Of a stretch of DNA of 64,000 nt, positions 53,601 to 60,900 are shown one piece after another. Below the pieces are notes generated by a model. It saw nothing but the letters and a program-made list of their open reading frames with translations, did not search any database and was not told the DNA's origin. Source of the DNA: Melanocharis versteri (lineage: Eukaryota > Chordata > Aves > Passeriformes > Melanocharitidae); NCBI GenBank assembly GCA_013397845.1, contig VZTG01001078.1, forward strand, positions 289,291 to 353,290, written 5' to 3'. The position numbers and the translations under genes were made by a program. The stretch's first letter is position 1, and every line of letters begins with the position of its first letter.

Positions 53601-56600
53601 AAAATGAAACATATAAATGTAAATTAATCTTCAAAAACCATACAAAACCACTTTGTTTCCCTGCTAACAAAAGAGTGTATGGTGTAGCAGAAGTAATGCC
53701 TTTTCACCATGATTAACATGCCCTTGAAAACTAAATAGTATAATTAGCATTTCTCCATTATTTATGTACATTAAGGACAATCTTTGTAGTTCCCTCGTAA
53801 AATGAAGTGTGTTTCTTTAAGATATACTTAAAAGACTATTATTGCAGAATTTAGAAAGTCTTCACAAAATGACAGAAAAAAAGCACAGCAAATTATTGCA
53901 GCATTAGAAAATAGTAAGTTAGAAATTGTAGAAGCAATGTGTAGAGTTTTTTGTGTTTCTGTACAGTGAAGATATACCCTAAGCTGTCAGGACCATATTA
54001 AATGGGGCATAGTTAAACTGAGTGGCTCTGATAAGGGGCTCTGCTTTGCTATCTAAGTTCTAGATCAGTTGGATTGAATTTCCTGCATATTGCACATTTC
54101 CACACTTTCATTCTCTCTCTTTCCTTTCAGTGACACTACAAGGACAGCCTTAGATATGCTTATAATTTGTGGTTTTATAATGCAGGAGACATCTACATTT
54201 TCAAAGAAGAGATGATACCACAGGAGTCAGGAGGAAAGTTTTCGAACACATTCATTTTGCATATGTTCCCTGTAAGTTTTTAAAAAAAATGACCTTGCAG
54301 ATGTTCTCAGGAAAGATGTCTGTATTAAAGTAAAAAAAAAAGAAAAAAAATATTTGCCTGAATTTGAAATTATGTATGGAATGCTTTGACCTCAAGCATC
54401 CTCAACATCAGCCCTAAGCTAAGAGTTTTTTCAGCTCCCATTATGAAGCTTTTTGCAATGTTCCCAGAGAATTTGTATTTCAGATTCCCTCAGATGAAAT
54501 GTGCTGCACTTCAGTAATTCAGTTCTATCAGAACAACAAAAGTAACAGCCTCAGCTTCAGAGTATTATATCTGGCACAAGCTTCCAGGCTGTTTGTTAAA
54601 ATTGTGGTTATGGTTAATAATAATCATAATAATATGGACAAGACAGCTATCTCAGGAATGAGAAAAGAATGCTATAGGGTTAAAGCACCTCTGTTCTCCT
54701 CGTGCTGGATTTTAAAACACCATGGGAAAGGCTCTTGCTAAGCAAGACATTGCTCATTAAATTCTAAGGTTAATTAAGAGAAGCTTCACCAGGAAGGGCA
54801 TCCCTTCAGCCTGACTTTAGGTTACAATCCTAGACTCTGTGTGAACACTTCTCAATGCAGCAAAGTTAGTCCAGAACCAGAATCTAACAGCTAACAGAAA
54901 ATAGGATTATTTTTCTTCTACATTACAACATTCCTCCTCCCTGGGTAAATTAAATTATCAGGTACAGTTAGTACCTTATTGAAGTATAAAACTAACTACA
55001 GAGCATTAACAGGGAGATTTTTAATGGCACAAAAAGAGACACAGGTCCAATGTATGTTTTTGCTTTTGAACATTCCCTCTGAAGTGACAAATATTCCCAA
55101 ATGTGGTCAAATACTTTGCCTTTTCCACATCAGCAGTGCACTTTTTAGGCTTAATGACTTCTATAATGTTCAGAGGAATGTTCAATACTGGCATGCAATT
55201 TTCAGGGAAAGGGGAAAAATAATTTTAAAAAAAGGTCCTATTATTTCACTCTACTACAGTATGATTATAGCATCATTGTGCATGTATCTTCACTGGAATT
55301 GAATCGCCAGCAGGAGCAGTAGGATCTTCATGACTATCTCTATAATGTGGCCTATAGCCAAGCTGCCAACTTTTGTATTAATTCACAATCCTCTAGCTAC
55401 ACAAAATCTTTCTATCTCATATATAAACAGTTATTATCCTGTTTGCCTGCAATGGCAATAAGAAACACATCCAGAAGTTAAAAAGAAGGTAATAATGTTT
55501 TCATGTACTGGAGCACTTACCAGGGTCTGATTCTGCATTTCCATATCAGCTTTTGTGTTGCTGTTTGTCTTGTGGTTTCCTTGAGAGCTGATAGAGTTGC
55601 CGTGAAGAGAGGAGCCCTGGGAGCTGCCCTTCGACACACTCCTGTAGGAAACATTATTTGATCCACTTTCTGTCTGCTGAGCTGCTTTCTTATCAACTCT
55701 GCAGGTAGAGAGTGATTCCTCTGATAAATTGCATTGCCCTTCTTCAATCACTCTACTTTCCCATTCCTTTAATGTTTAAAGTAACCCCTCTGTATCTTTC
55801 TGTCTCTAGACCTTTGAGTGATAAATGTTTCTAACTAGCCTTGATCAAACCTGTCACTTGCAATTTCAGGTAGTATATCAATTTAGCCTTTCACATGTAA
55901 TGATTTATATTATATTTGGGACTGCTGTGGGGCAAGCATGAAAACACAATATACCAATTGCTAAGTTCTTCTGTGACCAAAGGTTGTGATAGCTGGAAAT
56001 GTAATTAATTCTGACAAGTTACCAAATATGTGTTTTCTGGTTACAGTACAGGAAGATGGAATACATTAAAGCATGTACCTAATTACCCTCTATCTTTACA
56101 CACCATCTGCCTAGATTCTTGATTTCTGGAATAATTTGAATTATCAGCTTGGATGTAACTCTCCTATCTTTAATTTCAAAGACCAGTGGTTTGGTTAACA
56201 AAGTAACATGAACAAAATTATCAGCTCATCGTTAATTTTTTTTTCCCCTGTGGAGATTAAAGTCCCAGCTGTGCACCTACTGTTTGCTACTGTGCATCCT
56301 TAGCACAAAAGAAACATACATTGAACTTCACATCTCAGCATCTGTAAAGTTACATGGACATCAACACATCCTAAATTGTGTTCCAGAGTTTTACCTGTTT
56401 AAAAGTTCTCTCATAAAACTGTCTTTTGGTGAGTAGGCAGCTGTGCTGGAACCTCTGACTTGTTCGCACTCAATCTCACCAGGAGGGTCTTGGGAAGGTT
56501 TCATAATTTTGCTCTCCATGGCTAAAATGTCACCACTGTCTGTTCTCCTGTTAATTTCATTTTCTATTTCACAGTGTTGTTCAGTTTTCTTTTTTTCTTT

Positions 56601-59600
56601 TCTTCTATCTAATTTTGCCTGCTTAATTCCAAATCCTGAACCTTTTGCATCCTTTTTTTCCACCTTAGTTTTAGGAACATCAGTCTTCCTGCTACTCAGT
56701 GCTGGTAGCTTACTCTTTCGGAAGCCAAACCAACTGGCTATAGAAGGCCCAGTTTTTTGTTTGGTCTCCACAGTGGGGGATTTGCTTTGTCCCTGACCCT
56801 TTTGCACATTTTCTTGAATGCATAACATGACTTTCTCCTCTATTGTAGGTTGCAGAGATGGTGAACTCAAAACATCATTAACCTTCTCAGAGGTTTCTGC
56901 TAATTTTAAAGACATTTGCTGTCTTCGTGACTTTGTTGCTTCCAGTTTATGAGGACACTTTACTCCATCAAAGCTTTGGAAGGACAAAATCTGTTTGGAA
57001 GATACAGTAGCTGAAGCTTCTAACTCCAATTCTGCTGACAAAACACTTTTTTTACCTAGAGCTTCGTGCTCAAAGCTTTCAGCACTTTTCTCACTCTGCA
57101 CAGATAGACTGCGTGCATCTTTCTGAGAAAATGGTTTGTTTCCATCACATTTTGAAGCGCTGTGAAACTGGTCTACTTTTTGAGATGATCTGAAGGGCAG
57201 TTTGCTTGGGCTTCCATGCTGGCTATTGCAACTACTCGTATTTCCAAGAGAGCCTTGTCTAGGATAAGAATTTTCTGTGGGTTTAGTAGTATGTAAAAGA
57301 GCCTCCGGTGTCACTGCTGTCCCAGGAATAGCCTTGGTTTGAAGCCCTTCCATGGCGGAGTTCTGCCTCGTTAGAGAATTCCCTCTGTCAGAAGTGTTTG
57401 TAATAATCTGAGTCCGTACTTTGCCCAGACCTTCTGTCACAGGGGCAGATGGCTTCTCCCCTGTGTGAACGCTGAAACTCTGACTACGAGCTTTCGCTCC
57501 GTTCATGCCCAGAGCTGGCTTCAAGTGTGCCTTGTTGCTGGAAGAAACAGACCTCTTAACTGATTTGTTTTCTAATCCATCTCCTCTGTCTAGCACCAAG
57601 TTGCAGCTTTCATGTGAATGAGCTGATGCTGTATCCATACTAAGTCCCACAGCACAATTATTTTTTACTTCAGTATCAGACCTGGAGTCCTTTAATTCCG
57701 CATCCGTTGCACGTTTGGTGGTTACACACACAGACTCACTTTGCTTGTACTTACTGGAACTGACATTACTTTTGGAAGCTGCATTTATACTGTCTTTTTC
57801 CTGCTTCCCTGGTACAGTAGAGCTCTTGCGGAGAAGCTGGGGAGATTTGACAAATAATTTCAGTCCTACAGGGAGACGGGTTTTCATTCCTCTCTCATTA
57901 GAGTTTTGAGTAGCATGTGCAGCATCACTGGCATGAAACAGCGTTGATGGGAAATTGTTTACCTGAGATAGCAAAGGCTCACTTGCACTCGTTGTACGAC
58001 ATTGAGGAGTTGTGGGGAGAATGTTTGGCATCTTTTGTAGCTGATCCAACCCACTGTCACTGGAAATATTGTTTTTGCTGGAATATGTGTCTTGTGAAGA
58101 AGTTGTTTCCAGTGATGGACAACCTAGAGAAAAGGACCTGGCTGTTTGAAAATCTGTGCTGGAATATTCACGATTCCTGTGGAGACCAAACTGATTAGGG
58201 TTTTTTGGGCAGGCTTGCTTTGTGGAAACTTTGGAAAGTCCTTGGCACGCACTGTGGGATTGCTGAGATGTGCATTTATTTTGCATAATTCCTTCTGCAT
58301 TTTCTTGAAGGTAAGATAATTCAATTTTGGCCCCAGAAGATCCATTTTTTGCTTGCATTTCATGACTAGATTGATTATGAAAGCCAGAGTTCACAGTTCC
58401 TTTTAATGGAGATGATTTCAGTATATTTTTTGCTGTTTCAGTGGGACCAGCTCCTCCTAACTTTACTGCTAGAGGTGGAGAATTAGCATAATTAGGCCGA
58501 ATCAACAGGGATGTTGACCTGCCTGGAGGAAGGGGTGGGGATGGAGACCGGGCTTCTACAGTAGCTAAACCACAATGAAAGTCTCTGGTTGGAGGTTCCC
58601 CATAGCTACTGGGCTCTATAAGGTGCTGAGGCAACAGTGGTGATGCTGGACTCTGACTCTTTGGATGCTTTGACCCATCTCCTCTGCCTGGACGTTTCAA
58701 GTCGGGCAGGAGGTGGGCAGGGGGCTTTGGAACCTGAAATTCGACTTTTGAATCAAAATGACGAGGTGGGCTTTGTGCCTTTTTGAATCTTGAAAGCTTT
58801 ACAGGTGGCAGAGGAGGTGATTTCTCAAGGGCTGTGGGGCCCACTGACAGAGCTACAGGTGCCTCCCCACTCTCAGTCATCACAGTTTTTTGGGGAGAAA
58901 ATTTACCTCTGCTGGGTATTTTAGTTACGTTTGGCTTTTGACTGATTCCTGCATGCACAGTGGAGCTTGAACTGGCCTTGTAGGATGCATCATACGCTGG
59001 CTTCACTAGTTTCTGCCGTGAAGTATTTTGCTGTGTCGCTCTTCCACAGCGTGAAGATTCACCGCAGGTTCGGGGGACAACTGTATTTTTATTCCCTGTA
59101 TTATCTTCAAGAGTGTTTTCCCCAGTTTCATCTTCCTGTCTTTCTAAAGCAGTGTAGTTTCTAGCATTGGGTCCTGGCTGCAAATCAGTTCTTCCCTGAG
59201 GTATAAGTTCAGTGTATTCTGCACTGGACGTAGTTTGTGGCTGGTTGATTGAAATCTCATTTCTTGTTACAGTGACAACTCCAGTTTGATGTGAGCTGAA
59301 TTCAATTGGCTCACCATCCTTAGCATCGTATATTACTGTGACGCACTCTTCAGAAGAGGTCTTTTTTATAACCTTTTGTTGTTTAATGAAATTACATGTC
59401 TTTGGCCTAATGTCTGAGTGAACAGGTATCTGGTTCTCTTCTTTGTCAGCAGATACAAACTGAGAATTCTCCGTGACTTTCAGCAAGTCAGAGGTCTTTG
59501 TATACTTCTCAGGAAAGGGAGTTGCTAATAAATCTGATGGACTTTTCTCATCACTGCTTTCTATATGCAATTCATCCAAGACTTCATTGTCATCAGTGTC

Positions 59601-60900
59601 TGAAAGCTGAAAATTAAAGTCCTTCCAGCCCATATTAGAATGGCTTTGATTTAACTGTAACTCAGACAGCTTTGCTCTGGTGCATGATTTTACTTCTGCC
59701 TGAAATCCACTGACAAAACTAGTCAATTTTTCAGGTCTTTCCTTTGAATTAAAAAATGAACTTCTTTCTGGCAAATGTTTCCTGTTAGGATCCCAGTCAA
59801 AGAGACTGTCAGAAATGCTATGAGTTAATTTGTTACAATAGGTCCTGCAGTCTTTGCTTGGAACTTCCTGCAGCAACAGTAAGGATGAAGAGTCATCATC
59901 TGCATCATCATGTGAATCTGAATCATAAGAGAAAGTTTTGTTGTGTTCAATGCAAATACTTCCCATTTCCATTGGCTTACAATGAGTCTGCTCGTTATGG
60001 CCACCACACTTAATTCCAGGGGAATATATTCCTTCGTTGGAGTTCATGCAATCTTTGTAACCCCATTTTGATATTACTGAAGGTGGTTCAAGTAATATTT
60101 TTTGCTTCTGCAATTTCTTCAGCCCTTCTAAGATATGGTTTTCCTTGATACGAGTTGGAGGTAGATCATCTGCAGGACTTGAGAGGTTGCTCGGGAGCGA
60201 AGAACCAATGCTTATTCTTTTATCCCATCTCACGGATGACTGTCAAAAGAAAATAAAAATCACTTGTGTTACTCACAAGTGCTGTCAATAAAAGTGTTGC
60301 CATTTTGGTAAAGAGATAGAGGAGTTGCATAAGGGCATTACATTCCATTCTTTGCTATTTATAGCAAAGTTCTTTTTTAATAAAGGATTTCACAGTGGTG
60401 TGAAGGCTGCAGTGCATTAAAAACCTGTAGGAAGAACAGTATGAATGGAAGGATTAAGATAAAGAAGAAGAACAGTTTGGACTATGAAAGGCAGAATAGA
60501 TGTCTGAACAAATGAGGAGACTGTAAGCAAGCTGGAGTGATAAAGGAATCGCTAAAAAATTAAATGGTGGGGGGTAACACTTTAGTGAAAACTGTTTTCA
60601 ATATAAAAGAGAGAGGAAAGTAAAAAAACCCTTCTGAAACAGGCAGCTTTTCAATTTATTTTGTTTCAGATTAACTTAATCTAATACACGAAGAAAATTA
60701 ATTTGATTTACCCTTTTGCTTGTCTTTCCATCATTCCAAGTGTAGGAGGAACCACTGGAATATTCACTGCAAGCACTTGAGAGGGAGAGTTCACTGCTGC
60801 TGCAGCTGCTCCGGGGATACAGGCGGCTAGAGCCTGTCATATTTAATTGACTCTGGCATTTCAAGACAGGTATGCTGGATTTCATATTCTGCTGGCATTC
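2358..60900 (-). CDS. NCKAP5: NCKAP5 (Nck-associated protein 5), 3' two-thirds of the gene, 9 coding exons
   Basis: Spliced coding region on the minus strand, partial at its 5' end. Seen: nine open segments bounded by AG acceptors and GT donors whose phases join without a shift, giving 1780 residues to a TAG stop at 2358-2360. Recognition rests on segments I know from vertebrate NCKAP5, such as KWGYKDCMNSNEGIYSPGIK, SSEECVTVIYDA, SWFGFRKSKLPALSSRK, MRTLDSGIGTFPLPDSGNRS and the C-terminal SLSDSLYDSFSSCASQGS. Known of the family: a large, mostly disordered protein first found as a partner of the Nck SH3 adaptor. Its paralogue NCKAP5L/Cep169 is a microtubule and centrosome protein that binds EB1. 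The human protein is about 1,900 residues with an N-terminal coiled coil, which would be encoded to the right of this window. The paralogue NCKAP5L is less likely given the match in the large exon. Exact joins need transcript data. Confidence 0.92.
3002..3017 (+). repeat. Poly-A tract
   Basis: Sixteen consecutive A residues in the last intron. No retroposon body or target-site duplication could be recognised beside it. Confidence 0.8.
10246..10310 (-). mobile_element. CR1 LINE 3' end, short fragment in reverse orientation
   Basis: The plus-strand text AGAATCATGGAATAACAGAA followed by TTTAGGTTGGAAAAGACC and TTTAAGATCATTGAGTCCAA is the reverse complement of the conserved avian CR1 3' tail (gatctttaaggtcttttccaacc...attctatgattct). 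About 65 bases are recognisable. It is a heavily 5'-truncated, diverged copy with no coding capacity. Confidence 0.8.
18451..18620. repeat. 17-copy minisatellite with 10-bp unit NNNNGCTCTG
   Basis: Seventeen consecutive decamers each end in GCTCTG, except one GCTCTA at 18501-18510. The first four bases vary among a few forms (ggct, tgct, catg, cacg, caca, cgct, atga). The last copies are pure GGCTGCTCTG, and the array breaks into unrelated sequence at 18621. Because 10 is not a multiple of 3, the frames open through it on both strands encode frame-cycling Leu/Cys/Ala- or Gln/Ala/Ser-rich strings. They are a by-product of a unit without stops, not genes. Confidence 0.95.
24390..24420. repeat. 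TA/CA compound microsatellite
   Basis: About six TA units followed by about nine CA units, preceded by a T run, inside the last intron. Likely to vary in length. Confidence 0.9.
25872..26059 (-). CDS. NCKAP5: NCKAP5 penultimate coding exon, 188 nt, phase 1 to 0
   Basis: Two tandem AG acceptors lie here, CTCTCTTGCAG and CTGTGCAG nine bases later. Only the first matches the phase of the preceding exon, giving NNRQ-A-VQEKQSQRRSFLGNP. The exon continues MSILDLYQHSLYGHF, HYSLIEQLSG and SSKDSKGKESPS, and ends at an AGT/GTGAGT donor. Using the second acceptor would shift the frame. The encoded segment has short hydrophobic stretches with aromatic residues, so it may form a short helical or binding segment; that is inference. 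Confidence 0.85.
26060..28635 (-). other. NCKAP5: NCKAP5 intron, 2.6 kb
   Basis: GT (28635-28634) to AG (26061-26060). AT-rich, except for a GC-rich patch around 27780-28060 where overlapping open frames on both strands reflect composition only. No repeat family or RNA gene recognised. Confidence 0.7.
28636..28765 (-). CDS. NCKAP5: NCKAP5 internal exon, 130 nt, phase 0 to 1
   Basis: A strong acceptor, TTTCTTTGTGCAG, precedes GACACGGCTC and the donor is CAGACAAG before GTAATTG. It encodes 43 residues, DTALRVCTYPASSTDSEPEP, EYETSYFRTAEE and TLVQLTKNNRQ, plus one base. CpG-containing codons and the acidic SEPEPEYE run set it apart from the AT-rich intron. It joins in phase to the exon before (ends in phase 0) and the exon after (needs two bases). 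Confidence 0.82.
28766..30191 (-). other. NCKAP5: NCKAP5 intron, 1.4 kb
   Basis: GTATGAG donor at 30191 and TTTGTGCAG acceptor at 28766. Nothing beyond AT-rich intronic sequence was recognised. Confidence 0.7.
30192..30328 (-). CDS. NCKAP5: NCKAP5 internal exon, 137 nt, phase 1 to 0
   Basis: The acceptor is CTTAATTCAG before GAATAATTAACC and the donor is ACAAAG before GTATGAG. Its first two bases complete a Gly codon with the G left by the exon at 32487, after which it reads IINLAKQSEQEASSVTS, SLEHTEETVENRK and VLLEWTPKKTTKTK. The frame is fully open and both sites are good. I do not recognise this stretch from memory as strongly as the large exon, so it rests mainly on phase continuity and splice consensus. 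It could be skipped in some isoforms. Confidence 0.78.
30329..32486 (-). other. NCKAP5: NCKAP5 intron, 2.2 kb
   Basis: GTAAAAT donor at 32486 and AATTCAG acceptor at 30329. AT-rich with no recognised element. A tRNA B-box-like GAGTTCAAATCC near 32080 has no matching A box or cloverleaf. Confidence 0.7.
32487..32801 (-). CDS. NCKAP5: NCKAP5 internal exon with the conserved MRTLDSGIGTFPLPD segment, 315 nt, phase 1 to 1
   Basis: The acceptor is TGTGCCTTAG before AGTCTTGC and the donor is TTCCTCAG before GTAAAAT. It encodes SCCQMRTLDSGIGTFPLPDS near the start and IRPFQSRLPKPASSG at the end. Both are strongly conserved NCKAP5 blocks. The region between them, including AKTLEREVPS and VISHSTSDPAMTAKG, is variable and Ser/Ala-rich. 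Local base composition is more GC- and CpG-rich than the surrounding intron, as expected for an exon. Phases fit the exons on both sides. Confidence 0.92.
33521..33716. repeat. Tandem array, four copies of a 49-bp unit
   Basis: Copies start at 33521, 33570, 33619 and 33668, exactly 49 bases apart, each beginning GAAAGGTGCTGTACTGACC. Copies 1 and 2 have ACCATGG and copies 3 and 4 ACCGTGG; the last four bases differ slightly. GAAAGGTGC occurs twice within each unit, at offsets 0 and 29. A unit of 49 cannot keep a frame, so the minus-strand open frame through it (33343-33756) is not taken as a gene. Confidence 0.95.
39222..39297 (-). other. Candidate alternative NCKAP5 exon, 76 nt, phase 0 to 1
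   Basis: On the minus strand GTGTTTTAG precedes AAGAAAGCC and AATGCAAAGAAAG precedes GTAATTTG. The segment reads open as KKASTCYLVPHDNL and then VETLELSNAKK plus one base. Start phase 0 and end phase 1 equal those of the exon at 51311-51389, so it could replace that exon but cannot be added to it without a frameshift. Using an AG seven bases further in (exon 39222-39290, 69 nt) would make it a phase 1-to-1 cassette exon instead. I know of no matching protein segment; it could be a chance exon-like window. Confidence 0.35.
44538..44566. repeat. TTTGG simple repeat and T tract
   Basis: Three TTTGG units flanked by T runs in the 18.5-kb intron. Confidence 0.7.
49665..49790 (+). mobile_element. 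Diverged CR1 LINE fragment
   Basis: The order of GGGGGAATGGCCTTAAG, GGATTTAGG, TTCTTTACTATAAGGGTGG and GAGGCCATGGAACAAG follows the CR1 3' region (gaggaaatggcctcaag...ggtttagg...ttcttcactgaaagggtggtcaggc...ggaacagg). It is old, indel-rich and without coding capacity. Edges are approximate. Confidence 0.6.
51311..51389 (-). CDS. NCKAP5: NCKAP5 small internal exon, 79 nt, phase 0 to 1
   Basis: The acceptor is TATGTACAG before GCTAAAGTAG and the donor is GTGATAG before GTACAAAA. It encodes AKVVTENLQEEEEDTMTR and then TTCQSHVI, and its last G starts a codon completed by AG of the exon at 32801 to give Glu. The resulting QSHVI-E-SCCQMRTLDSG junction resembles the mammalian protein as I remember it, which supports direct joining across an 18.5-kb intron. 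The acidic NLQEEEED core is the recognisable part. See the alternative candidate at 39222-39297, which has the same phases. Confidence 0.82.
51390..55520 (-). other. NCKAP5: NCKAP5 intron, 4.1 kb
   Basis: GTAAGT donor at 55520 and GTACAG acceptor at 51390. AT-rich, with a slightly CpG-richer patch near 52370-52600. No recognised repeat or gene. Confidence 0.7.
55521..55698 (-). CDS. NCKAP5: NCKAP5 internal exon, 178 nt, phase 2 to 0
   Basis: The acceptor is TCTACCTGCAG before AGTTGATAAG. The first base completes the AGA codon begun by the last two bases of the giant exon, giving LLNR-VDKKAAQQTESGS, a typical NCKAP5 junction. The exon continues through SVSKGSSQGSSLH and ends MEMQNQTL at a good GTAAGT donor. 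The encoded segment is serine/asparagine-rich and probably disordered. The open frame extends on both sides of the splice sites, but phase continuity and the consensus sites favour these limits. Confidence 0.88.
55699..56394 (-). other. NCKAP5: NCKAP5 intron, 0.7 kb
   Basis: GTAAAACT donor at 56394 and CCTGCAG acceptor at 55699. The donor itself supplies an in-frame TAA if the intron is retained. No other element seen. Confidence 0.75.
56395..60239 (-). CDS. NCKAP5: NCKAP5 giant exon, 3845 nt, 1281 codons
   Basis: The acceptor is TTTTGACAG before TCATCCGTG and the donor is AAACAG before GTAAAAC. The open frame runs the full length, and the first in-frame stop is the TAA created by the donor itself, so retaining the next intron would end the protein at once. 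The product is low-complexity, Ser/Thr/Lys-rich and without a globular fold. Numbering from VRWDKR: a conserved basic-hydrophobic block TRIKENHILEGLKKLQKQK at about 27-45; KWGYKDCMNSNEGIYSPGIK at 56-75; an acidic run DSDSHDDADDD at 104-114; SDTDDNEVLDELHIESSDEK at 211-230; proline-rich SH3-type ligands PPLPPVKLSRFKK at 473-485 and SPSPPLPPGR at 563-572; and the conserved SWFGFRKSKLPALSSRK at about 1167-1183, followed by a Lys-rich stretch. The SH3-type ligands fit the known link to Nck. No transmembrane segment or signal peptide is seen. Identity is confident; the sub-functions are inferred from motifs. Confidence 0.95.
60240..60711 (-). other. NCKAP5: NCKAP5 intron, 0.47 kb
   Basis: GTAAATC donor at 60711 and TTTTGACAG acceptor at 60240, with a T-rich tract before the acceptor. 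It is the shortest intron seen in this gene. No other element. Confidence 0.8.
60712..60900 (-). CDS. NCKAP5: NCKAP5 internal exon, Ser-rich segment, 189 nt, phase 0 to 0
   Basis: The acceptor is ATATTTCAG before GAATGCC and the donor is AAAAGG before GTAAAT. The exon encodes exactly 63 residues, starting ECQQNMKSSIPVLKC and ending TWNDGKTSKR. The stretch SSELSLSSACSEYSSGSS is a conserved serine-rich hallmark of NCKAP5 just upstream of the giant exon. The KSSIPVLK segment at residues 7-14 fits the SxIP pattern used to bind EB-type microtubule plus-end proteins. That is a motif match only. It joins the giant exon in phase 0. The exon before it, towards the N-terminal coiled coil, was not found up to base 64000. 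Confidence 0.9.
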
